DNA of 64,000 nucleotides. Source: Cyclobacteriaceae bacterium (GTDB lineage: Bacteria; Bacteroidota; Bacteroidia; Cytophagales; Cyclobacteriaceae). Below, in pieces: positions 56,640-64,000 of the stretch. A program made the translations under genes and the position numbers. The stretch covers positions 113,785 to 177,784 of the forward strand of contig JAHBUB010000004.1 in the NCBI GenBank assembly GCA_019638285.1, in the 5' to 3' direction. Position 1 is the stretch's first letter, and each line of letters begins with the position of its first letter. The notes under the pieces are model-generated. The model did no database searches and was not told where the DNA came from. It was given only the letters and a program-made list of their open reading frames with translations.

Positions 56640-57416
56640 ATGAGTAAGGTATTTACCACTGAGATCACATCGGATCAACTTCCCTCGGATAATCCACTTC
56701 ATCAACGATTATTGAAGGCGTATGTTGCCGTGGAAGATTACATTGTTGGGAATGTGCTTGAGATAGGGTGTGGTGAAGGGAGGGGAATAGAATTGATAAT
56801 GGAGAAAGCCAAAAGCTATACAGCTATAGATAAGATTGAAGAAGTCATTAATAAACTGAAAGTGAAATACCCTGAAGGCAGGTTTTTGAGTAGTAACATT
56901 CCGCCATTCAAAGGCCTCGATAGCAATAGCTTCGACACGGTAATTAGTTTTCAGGTGATAGAACACATACAGGATGATGTATTTTTTTTAAAGGAAATAA
57001 ACAGGGTTTTGAAACCAGGTGGCAAAGCGTATCTCACTACGCCAAACAGGGTGATGTCGCTCACCCGCAACCCCTGGCATATCAGGGAATATACTGCTGA
57101 CGAATTGCTGTCCTTGGCTCAAAAACATTTTGCCGAGGCAAGCATGAAAGGAATTACTGGGGATGATAAGGTGATGGCCTACTATGAAAGAAATAAAAAA
57201 GCGGTTGAGAAAATAGCACGATTTGATTTTATGAACCTTCAACAACGATTACCTGCAGGTCTGTACAAAATTCCTTATGAGCTATTGAACCGTTGGAACA
57301 GGAACAAATTGAAAGATGCAGATGATCAATTAGTAGCTTCTATTACTCACGAGAATTACCCAGTAACGGATGAGGCCTCCAAAGCTTTGGATTTGTTTTT
57401 GATGGTTGAAAAATAG
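56640..57416 (+). CDS. Class I SAM-dependent methyltransferase
   Basis: The 258-residue protein has a Rossmann-fold methyltransferase core: VLEIGCGEGRGIELI (SAM motif I, about 39-53), DTVISFQVIEHI, and LKPGGKAYLTTPN. The ITGDDKVMAYYERNKKAV part lies in a helical C-terminal cap. This pattern suits methylation of a small molecule or glycan precursor, but the substrate cannot be assigned. The gene is isolated, with the toxin-antitoxin pair downstream. Confidence 0.82.
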   Translation: MSKVFTTEITSDQLPSDNPLHQRLLKAYVAVEDYIVGNVLEIGCGEGRGIELIMEKAKSYTAIDKIEEVINKLKVKYPEGRFLSSNIPPFKGLDSNSFDTVISFQVIEHIQDDVFFLKEINRVLKPGGKAYLTTPNRVMSLTRNPWHIREYTADELLSLAQKHFAEASMKGITGDDKVMAYYERNKKAVEKIARFDFMNLQQRLPAGLYKIPYELLNRWNRNKLKDADDQLVASITHENYPVTDEASKALDLFLMVEK

Positions 57417-57480
57417 GAGGTTCTCTCGGGCCATTTTGCTCATATCTCCTGTTTAACCTATCTTTAATCAAAGTTAAGCC

Positions 57481-57651
57481 ATGAATGAGGTAACAATTGA
57501 TAAGAAGAAATATGTCATAATCCCACGGAGCGAATATCAGTTATTGCAGAGGAAGGCTGCGATGAAGACTAAAACTGACAAATTACTATCAATTACTGAA
57601 GCACGCTCATTATCTAAAGACTTGATTAAGAAGTGGGCAAAAGACAAATAG
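57481..57651 (+). CDS. Antitoxin-like protein (Phd/YefM type)
   Basis: I translated this 56-residue ORF by hand. It opens MNEVTIDKKKYVIIPRSEYQ, a short beta-strand/helix start of the kind seen in Phd- and YefM-like antitoxins, and continues as a charged, lysine-rich helix. Its 3' end overlaps the RelE/ParE toxin start by 19 bases, the classical antitoxin-first arrangement. The family is assigned mainly from this context, since the protein is too short and plain for certainty. Confidence 0.68.
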   Translation: MNEVTIDKKKYVIIPRSEYQLLQRKAAMKTKTDKLLSITEARSLSKDLIKKWAKDK

Positions 57652-57932
57652 TAATAAGGCAATCAGCGGCAGAAAGTATAGCAAAAATTTCGTGGTACAT
57701 TGAATCGAAAGGAATGTTCGCTACCGCTGAGCAATTTGCAGATGCATCTTATGATTTTATCGAAAAGTTAGCAGATCAACGAAAATCACATCGCCTTTGC
57801 AGAGATCCAGATAGATCGGCATTGGGGTTTAAGTGCGTCTCATTTAGAAAAAAGTATACCGTGGTATTTATTGAAACCGATATTGAATTGGCCATCATAG
57901 AGTTTATTCCTTCAAAACTAATTCGCTGGTAA
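57633..57932 (+). CDS. RelE/ParE family toxin
   Basis: The 99-residue protein starts with GTG at 57633 and has the ParE-like pattern: IVIRQSAAESIAKISWYIESKG (strand then helix), EQFADASYDFIEKLAD, KCVSFRKKYTVVFIE and a final strand. ParE toxins inhibit DNA gyrase and RelE toxins cleave mRNA; sequence alone cannot separate them. Overlap with the upstream antitoxin indicates a type II module. This is a likely horizontally mobile element, though there are no mobile genes beside it. Confidence 0.78.
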   Translation: MGKRQIVIRQSAAESIAKISWYIESKGMFATAEQFADASYDFIEKLADQRKSHRLCRDPDRSALGFKCVSFRKKYTVVFIETDIELAIIEFIPSKLIRW

Positions 57933-57952
57933 ACTGACTTCTTATTTTTGCT

Positions 57953-60901
57953 TTAATAATCCTGCGGCACTGTATCGTTGATCTGAAGATTGCGTACATG
58001 CTTATCATACATCTCTTCAAATTTGGTGGCTAAGTCTGTTTCTCCATTTTCCAAAAGAATACTCTGCAACTCACCCAGGATGTAAATATTTTTTCTTAGA
58101 TCAATAGTAAGGCCGTAATTTTTTCTAATCAGATAATCCGCCATTTCATCCGCACGGTCTCCTATCGTGTTTGCAATTTCAACAGCTTTCTCTTTTTCAC
58201 CCACTTGGAATAAAAGATTAACCGTCTCGACAGTAGTATGGTCATAAGGAACGGCCACATCGGCCATTTTTTCAATACTGAACAGCAATGCTTTTCTGGC
58301 TTTCTCCAACTCACCTTTATCAATCAGCGCTTGTGCTACCGAGTTAAATGCACTGCGGTGATTCAATACAAAGTTTCTATAATCTTCGGAATAATAAATG
58401 GTGGGGTCGTCCAACCCGCGATATGAACACTTGTTGATCAAATTGTCGTAACTCAAATCAGCATTCACAAATTCTTTCTTTGGATTCGGGTTCCGTATGG
58501 GAAGGATTCTGCTGGTGTTACCTTCCTGAATAGCATAAGGACTTAAGTCCACTTTGAATTGCGAAAGAGATGTGTGATTGACATAAATGGGCCTCTCCCA
58601 ATCATTAGTCGCTAACGCATCAAGCATCGCGAGGTCTTTTTTCTCCAGGCCTCCACCTGTAAGACGGAATTGCATTTGATCAACTATCAGACTGTCCATC
58701 CCTTCAGGAATTATACCGGAGGCAAGGACTTTTGCTTTATCCACTTTTAGAGTAATTAATTTACTGGGTACAATGTTTCTATCGTCATTACGCAATTGCG
58801 GATGATTCTTTTTAAGCAAATCCAGGTACTGCACTAGATCAATTGAATTGAGCTTAAGGTCTACAAAAGGCAAGTAATCATTAGGGCCACCCTGACGATA
58901 GTCGTTGAGTGAGAGAGTATACTTTATCGGCTCACTATCATTCATTTTTCGCATTGATTGCTCGATGTACCAGTCGGTATTAAAATAACTCAATACAAGG
59001 ACACGCATATCCCTTCTAAATCCCTCTACCTCTTGTGCATACCAAAGCATGAACGTGTCGTTGTCTCCCCCTGTGAACAGAATGGAGTTTTCAGCGCATG
59101 ATGCGAGGTAGTTTTTTCCTGAGTCTACAGAGAAGAAGCGGTTTGATCGGTTGTGATCATCCCAACCTTGAGTGGCCATCAGTATAGGTGCGGAGGCTGC
59201 AATAAGGATAGCAACCATGCTAGCAACTTTTAAGTTTTTTATAAATTTACCCAATGCTTCACCAATTGCGATCACGGCAAACCCAATCCAGAAAGCAAAG
59301 GCATAGGTAGAGCCAGCATAGATATAGTCACGCTCTCGTGGCTCCACGGGGGGTGAATTCAAATAAACTACAATGGCCACTCCCGTCATCACGAACAAAA
59401 GTCCCACTACGGCAAAATTTTTCGTGTCTTTTGAGAACTGGAAAAACATTCCTATCAATCCAAGCACAAAAGGAATCATAAAAAAGTTATTCCGCCCACC
59501 ATTGTTAGCCAATGCTGTCGGCACCTTTTCAAACCATGCATTTGGACCGAGCCAATCGGCCCCTTGTTCATCACTCTCACGGCCGGCATAGTTCCACATG
59601 AAATAGCGCATAAACATCTGCCCAATCTGCTGCTTGAACATGAAGTAAATATTCTGAGAGAAGGTAGGCACTTGACCTTCTTTCAAGCCAATAATATTTC
59701 TGTATGAATCAGCATAATCAGAACTCCAGGCACGAGGAAAGAAAGTCTCCTGATTGTAAACGTATTCAAATTTCCTGTCAGCTATTTCGTACTTGTCTTT
59801 CCCTTTTCGATAGAGTGGGGCGCCATACTTAATATCAATGGGTTGCGAAGTAAACAAAGGTCCAAACATTAAGGGTCGACTTCCATATTGTTCACGTTTC
59901 AAATAACTCACAAAACTCATTACATCACGTGGCGCATTTTCATTGATCGGTGGATTAAAGTTTGATCGGATCACAATGGTGGCGTAAGAGCAATAACCAA
60001 TCAGGATAAATGTAATAGACAACAATAATGTGTTGAGCATTGATTTGTTGTTGATGTGACTATAGCGGATTCCATAAACCAAACCTCCAATAATAATAAT
60101 CAAGAAAACAATTACCCCGGATCCGAAAGGCAGTCCAAGAGTATTTATAAAAAACACCTCAAAGTTTCCTGCGAGGGACGGTAAGCCAGGTACAATAAAA
60201 TCATTTATAAAAATGATGATGAAAAAACTTAGCACCAATGCGGCAGCGATGCCCCACCGGGTAGGTTTATATTTTTTGAAATAATAGATTAGCCCCAAGG
60301 CGGGTATTGTTACAAGGTTGAGCATGTGTACACCGATGGAAAGCCCCATCATATAGGCGATCAGGATGAGCCATCTGTTGGCCTTGCTTTCATCTTCGAT
60401 AACGTCCCATTTCAGGATTCCCCAAACCACAAAAGCGGTAAAAAAGGATGACATGGCATACACCTCTGCCTCCACAGCAGAAAACCAGAATGAGTCTGAA
60501 AAGGTATAAGAGAGGGCACCAATAAGCCCAGCCCCCATTAGAAGAAGTATTTTAGCTGGAGTGGATGAATCTGATTTGTTGATGTTGACCATTTTTCTAC
60601 CAAAAAGAGTGATAGACCAGAAAAGGAACAGGATGGTAAATGCAGCGGACAAAACACTTAAGAAATTGATCCAAAATGCTACTTTGGTAACATCCCCCAA
60701 TGCCAGAAATGAGAAAAGGCGGCCCAGCAACAAGAAAAGGGGAGCACCTGGAGGGTGTGGAACCTCCAGTTTATAAGCCACTGCAATGAATTCCCCACAA
60801 TCCCAATAGCTGGCAGTCTCTTCGAAAGTGAACCAATACGTGAGTAGGGCTATCGCAAATACGATCCAGCCTGTAATGTTATTCGTTCTTTGAAAATTCA
60901 T
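57953..60901 (-). CDS. DUF2723 domain membrane protein (glycosyltransferase-like)
   Basis: The 982-residue inner-membrane protein belongs to DUF2723, related to eukaryotic TMEM260 and the GT-C fold. Key landmarks are EETASYWDCGEFIAVAYKLE and VPHPPGAPLFLLLGRLFS (about 28-65), then about twelve membrane helices in the first 560 residues and a soluble C-terminal half with a TPR-like end. The acidic residues near DCGEF are candidate catalytic sites. It may add sugar from a lipid carrier to exported proteins. Function in bacteria is unproved. Confidence 0.88.
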   Translation of the reverse strand: MNFQRTNNITGWIVFAIALLTYWFTFEETASYWDCGEFIAVAYKLEVPHPPGAPLFLLLGRLFSFLALGDVTKVAFWINFLSVLSAAFTILFLFWSITLFGRKMVNINKSDSSTPAKILLLMGAGLIGALSYTFSDSFWFSAVEAEVYAMSSFFTAFVVWGILKWDVIEDESKANRWLILIAYMMGLSIGVHMLNLVTIPALGLIYYFKKYKPTRWGIAAALVLSFFIIIFINDFIVPGLPSLAGNFEVFFINTLGLPFGSGVIVFLIIIIGGLVYGIRYSHINNKSMLNTLLLSITFILIGYCSYATIVIRSNFNPPINENAPRDVMSFVSYLKREQYGSRPLMFGPLFTSQPIDIKYGAPLYRKGKDKYEIADRKFEYVYNQETFFPRAWSSDYADSYRNIIGLKEGQVPTFSQNIYFMFKQQIGQMFMRYFMWNYAGRESDEQGADWLGPNAWFEKVPTALANNGGRNNFFMIPFVLGLIGMFFQFSKDTKNFAVVGLLFVMTGVAIVVYLNSPPVEPRERDYIYAGSTYAFAFWIGFAVIAIGEALGKFIKNLKVASMVAILIAASAPILMATQGWDDHNRSNRFFSVDSGKNYLASCAENSILFTGGDNDTFMLWYAQEVEGFRRDMRVLVLSYFNTDWYIEQSMRKMNDSEPIKYTLSLNDYRQGGPNDYLPFVDLKLNSIDLVQYLDLLKKNHPQLRNDDRNIVPSKLITLKVDKAKVLASGIIPEGMDSLIVDQMQFRLTGGGLEKKDLAMLDALATNDWERPIYVNHTSLSQFKVDLSPYAIQEGNTSRILPIRNPNPKKEFVNADLSYDNLINKCSYRGLDDPTIYYSEDYRNFVLNHRSAFNSVAQALIDKGELEKARKALLFSIEKMADVAVPYDHTTVETVNLLFQVGEKEKAVEIANTIGDRADEMADYLIRKNYGLTIDLRKNIYILGELQSILLENGETDLATKFEEMYDKHVRNLQINDTVPQDY

Positions 60902-61088
60902 GGGATGAAATCAAAAGGTCATTTAAAAGGGCGAAAATAAGGAATATTGTTCACAGTGTTTTGAGACGAATTTTATGGTTTCGGTCGCTTAGTACCTATT
61001 ATCTAATCACCTAAAAATCAACCATAGGGCAAAATTGTCATTCCATATGACGATTTTGGTATAAATTACCCATTAGTACGGTAAAAGT

Positions 61089-62195
61089 ATGATGTCGGTT
61101 CCCTTCTGTTCGCTAAAATATGCCCATGACCAGATCAAACGAGATGTGGAGAAGGCTATTAATGCCGTTTATCGTAGGGGTCAATTCATTTTGGGAGCGG
61201 AGGTGGAGGCATTTGAGAAAGAATATGCTGCATATGGTGGCACCAAATATTGTATAGGAGTTGCCAGTGGCCTGGATGCTTTATACCTCTCTTTGCACCT
61301 TTTAGGTGTTGGTCCGGGAGACGAGGTGATTGTGCCTGCCCATACCTACATTGCCAGTTGGCTGGCGATAACCCGTACAGGAGCCAAAATTGTCCCAGTA
61401 GATGTGGATCCTGGCACCATGCTAATGAATGCAACACACGTAAAGATGGCGATTAATAAGAATACCAAAGCCATTATGCCTGTACATCTCTATGGGGCTT
61501 CCTGCGATATGTCGCAATTAACTGCTATAGCGAAAAAAAATAACCTCTATATCGTTGAAGATAATGCGCAGGGCCATGGTGCCACCTGGAAGGACAAAAA
61601 GACGGGATCTTTTGGAGACTGCAATGCGACCAGCTTTTACCCCACCAAAAATTTGGGTGCGCTGGGGGATGGTGGCGCTATTACGACAGACAGTAAGGAA
61701 TTGGCCGAAAAGGCCATCAGTCTAAGAAATTATGGCTCTACCGATCGGTTTACAAATCCGGTGTTGGGAATCAATTCGCGTCTGGACGAGTTACAGGCTG
61801 CAGCGGTAAGAATCAAGCTAAGATATCTGGATGAGTGGAATGAAAAAAGAAGAGCCATTGCGCAGACCTACCTGACCCAATTGAAAGGGGTAGGAGATAT
61901 TATGCTGCCAACAGAAAGCTATGCCAGTGTATTTCATTTGTTTGTGATTCGAACACAGCATAGGGAAGACCTCAGATCATTTCTTTTTAAAAAAGGAATA
62001 GGCACCATGGTACATTATCCCATACCGCCACATTTACAAGGTGCTTACAAATCAATGAATTTTAAAAAAGGAGATTTTCCAGTGAGCGAAAAGCTGGCTG
62101 AGATGGTTTTGAGCTTGCCCATGTGGCCTGGTTTAGAAAGTGAACAGGTAGAGTGGGTAGTAAATCAGGTGAAAGAATTTTTTGAAAGTAAGTAA
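61089..62195 (+). CDS. DegT/DnrJ/EryC1/StrS family aminotransferase
   Basis: These PLP enzymes transaminate nucleotide-linked keto-sugars. The 368-residue protein has GVASGLDALYLSL (about 57-69), EDNAQGHGA and the PLP lysine in SFYPTKNLGALGDGG (Lys187). LGINSRLDELQAAAVRIKL is the conserved C-terminal-domain segment. The sugar is unknown. No dehydratase or epimerase partner is adjacent. Together with manC, kdsD and the DUF2723 gene it suggests a surface polysaccharide region. Confidence 0.92.
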   Translation: MMSVPFCSLKYAHDQIKRDVEKAINAVYRRGQFILGAEVEAFEKEYAAYGGTKYCIGVASGLDALYLSLHLLGVGPGDEVIVPAHTYIASWLAITRTGAKIVPVDVDPGTMLMNATHVKMAINKNTKAIMPVHLYGASCDMSQLTAIAKKNNLYIVEDNAQGHGATWKDKKTGSFGDCNATSFYPTKNLGALGDGGAITTDSKELAEKAISLRNYGSTDRFTNPVLGINSRLDELQAAAVRIKLRYLDEWNEKRRAIAQTYLTQLKGVGDIMLPTESYASVFHLFVIRTQHREDLRSFLFKKGIGTMVHYPIPPHLQGAYKSMNFKKGDFPVSEKLAEMVLSLPMWPGLESEQVEWVVNQVKEFFESK

Positions 62196-62198
62196 TAG

Positions 62199-62831
62199 TT
62201 AATTGTAGACTATTGAATAGAAGGCTAGCCAGAGAAGGAATAGCAGAATATAGGAAGAAGCCACAATATAGACCGCAATAGTTATTTTCTTTTTGGCGAA
62301 TGTGTGTACCCCATACACCAATGCCATCCAATAGATGATTTCAAATAGATTTAAGGCCTTTAAAGGATAAACAAACCTTTTTTGTAGAAGCTCCACATCA
62401 AACAGGTTAATGACGGCCAACGGATAGAAGTGGAGAACGGTATTGTAATCAGGGTCAGTATCGATGACCATGAACCAAACAATCTTGATGAATTCAGGAA
62501 TGATGAAAACAAACTCTGAGACAAGCGCGATGGACCAACAATTGCTATAGGATATTTTGTAACCAAACATGAAGCACCCTACCCAGATAACAAAAGAAAT
62601 GATGGTGAACTTCCACATGTAAACAAGGGGGATAGTAAGGTATTGTAGGGTTGTAAAGATTTGAAGAAAACTACCCTCAGGGCGGTCCTGCAAAAATTCA
62701 AATACAGCAGTTTCACTTTCAATAAAGGATTTCTTTGTATACAGAAGAAGGAAGGTGAGGAGGCAAAGCAATAGGAAAGCCAACCTTTTATCAGTTTCGT
62801 AAAACGAATTGGGCGCTGTGGTCGTTTCCAT
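62199..62831 (-). CDS. Multi-pass membrane protein, unknown
   Basis: The 210-residue protein has about five hydrophobic segments: about 18-32, 63-90, 92-112, a weaker one near 133-147, and 183-207. It has no recognisable catalytic motif. The opening METTTAPNSFYETDK is soluble and helices dominate the rest. Two short intervening loops are acidic (DTDPDYNT). It starts 4 bases from the aminotransferase stop in the convergent direction. The TM-rich profile with conserved Trp/Phe resembles Yip1-like proteins only loosely, so no function is claimed. Confidence 0.65.
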   Translation of the reverse strand: METTTAPNSFYETDKRLAFLLLCLLTFLLLYTKKSFIESETAVFEFLQDRPEGSFLQIFTTLQYLTIPLVYMWKFTIISFVIWVGCFMFGYKISYSNCWSIALVSEFVFIIPEFIKIVWFMVIDTDPDYNTVLHFYPLAVINLFDVELLQKRFVYPLKALNLFEIIYWMALVYGVHTFAKKKITIAVYIVASSYILLFLLWLAFYSIVYN

Positions 62832-62900
62832 GAATGGTTTTTACTTTTTAGGCGTTATATTTTGTTTATTTGAGGCCTTTTTTAAGTATTCAAAGCTAAG

Positions 62901-64000
62901 GTGAGCAATATTAAGATATCCATTCTTCTATCAATTCTTTTTGTGGGCACGAGTGCGTATGCTCAGGAAAAAAAGGATACTACCCTTATTCTTATCAATG
63001 ACATACGCGTTCAGATAGAGGCCACCCAGGCGCTTAATGATTTATACAATTTCAAATTTGAGAAAGCGGAGCAACAGTTTAGATGGTTTAAGCAAAAGTA
63101 TGCGTGGCATCCGCTTCCCTATTTTTTGATGGGATTAAGTGAATGGTGGAAGATTATGCCCAACACCAAGAATAAGGAACATGATGAGAGGTTTTTGGCC
63201 TACATGGACAGTACAATTTTGGTAGCTGAAAACCTTCATAAAAAATCACCAGAGTATAGAATAGAAGCAGCGTTTTTTCTTTCTGCAGCCTACGGTTTTA
63301 AAGGGCGATTGTATTCAGATGAAGAGCGAAAGGATTGGCGAAAAGCCGCTGTAGCAGGGAAAACTGCCTTGAACTACCTGGAAGAGAGTAAGCAAAAGCA
63401 GGATTTGAGCGTGGAGCTGCTATTCGGAGATGCGCTATATAACTATTTTTCAGTTTGGGTTCCGGAAAATTACCCTGCACTGAAACCGTTGCTGTGGTTC
63501 TTCAGAAAAGGAGACAAGCAACTTGGGTTAGAACAATTGACGGAAGTTTCGTACAACGCATTTTACACCCGCACCGAGGCAATGGTATGGTTGATGCGCA
63601 TCCTCAACAGTTATGAGAATAAGCAGGCCAGGGCCTTTCAGTTGTCTGAATACCTCTATCAGACCTATCCTGACAATCCGTATTTCCACCGCTACTATGC
63701 CCGAATGCTGTACGGTCAAGGCAGGTTTACTAAGGAGCTGGAAACTCAGTGCAAAGAAATCATTCATCGCATAGACAGCGGAATGGTGGGCTACGAGGCC
63801 ACCAGCGGTCGATATGCCGCATTTTATCTGGGACAGATGTATGAAAGGCAGCATCGGCAAGAGGAGGCGAAAAAATACTATGAGATGGTATTAAAATACG
63901 CTACAGAAATTGACGCTACCGACTCCGGTTATTATTTATTTTCCCTTATTGCTTTGGGTGAGATCAGCCAAAAACAAGGCGACAAGGAGGTGGCCAAGAA
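62901..64000 (+). CDS. TPR-containing exported protein (partial, C-terminus outside window)
   Basis: I translated this frame by hand; it is open from the GTG at 62901 to the window end, about 366 residues. A signal peptide (MSNIKISILLSILFVGTSAYA) precedes a helical protein with TPR-like units: YNFKFEKAEQQFRWFKQKY, FHRYYARMLYGQGRFTKEL, and AAFYLGQMYERQHRQEEAKKYYE. It is probably periplasmic or surface-bound and acts as a scaffold; the partner is unknown. Confidence 0.7.
   Translation, partial: MSNIKISILLSILFVGTSAYAQEKKDTTLILINDIRVQIEATQALNDLYNFKFEKAEQQFRWFKQKYAWHPLPYFLMGLSEWWKIMPNTKNKEHDERFLAYMDSTILVAENLHKKSPEYRIEAAFFLSAAYGFKGRLYSDEERKDWRKAAVAGKTALNYLEESKQKQDLSVELLFGDALYNYFSVWVPENYPALKPLLWFFRKGDKQLGLEQLTEVSYNAFYTRTEAMVWLMRILNSYENKQARAFQLSEYLYQTYPDNPYFHRYYARMLYGQGRFTKELETQCKEIIHRIDSGMVGYEATSGRYAAFYLGQMYERQHRQEEAKKYYEMVLKYATEIDATDSGYYLFSLIALGEISQKQGDKEVAK

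Overview
The window is chromosomal DNA of a Bacteroidota bacterium, most likely a gliding or gliding-related member of the Cytophagales. The evidence is the lineage-typical gene set (GldA/F/G and GldH, a single fused SecDF, RicT beside GldH, DUF2723 and GWxTD proteins, an 81-residue ATP synthase epsilon subunit) and several upstream elements of the Bacteroidota type (TTTG, a spacer of about 19, then TAnnTTTG). I see no rRNA, tRNA, CRISPR, prophage or insertion sequence. The content is mostly housekeeping; accessory signals are limited to a small toxin-antitoxin pair and a few unexplained palindromes.

Layout. 1-4.1 kb: an outer-membrane protein (partial) and coaX leftward; anmK and an amino-acid dehydrogenase rightward. 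4.3-9.9 kb: a cation-antiporter island with one Ca2+/cation exchanger and three NhaD-type Na+/H+ antiporters. 9.9-14.4 kb, leftward: aspartate kinase, a DUF4382 lipoprotein and dnaK. 14.7-17.9 kb: prfC, an RluA-type pseudouridine synthase and two small envelope proteins. 18.1-22.2 kb: gldA-gldF-gldG plus a DUF4340 gene. 22.2-24.0 kb: atpD-atpC. 24.1-33.7 kb: a ten-gene leftward run (M42 peptidase, hpt, adk, obgE, grpE, dnaJ, an adhesin-like protein, an ABC exporter pair, an orphan histidine kinase).

34.0-40.3 kb: a small membrane protein, sdaA, an M28 peptidase, gcvP and ndk. 40.5-47.2 kb, rightward: an NrnA-like phosphoesterase, two FKBP lipoproteins, rdgB, a small membrane protein and secDF. 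47.3-52.5 kb, leftward: recQ, purD, ricT, gldH. 52.5-57.9 kb: kdsD, a GMP-type nucleotidyltransferase, rlmB, a GWxTD protein, a methyltransferase and the toxin-antitoxin pair. 58-64 kb: a large DUF2723 membrane protein, a DegT-family aminotransferase, an unknown membrane protein and a partial TPR protein.

Functional links. GrpE, DnaJ and DnaK form the Hsp70 system, but this DnaJ keeps only one of its two zinc sites. GldA/F/G and GldH belong to the gliding/type IX secretion-associated set. SecDF, the FKBP lipoproteins and the envelope lipoproteins serve export and periplasmic folding. kdsD, the GDP-mannose-type enzyme, the aminotransferase and the DUF2723 protein point to surface glycan synthesis. 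SdaA and GcvP both act on the serine/glycine pool. Five strong intrinsic terminators, several between convergent genes, bound the transcription units.
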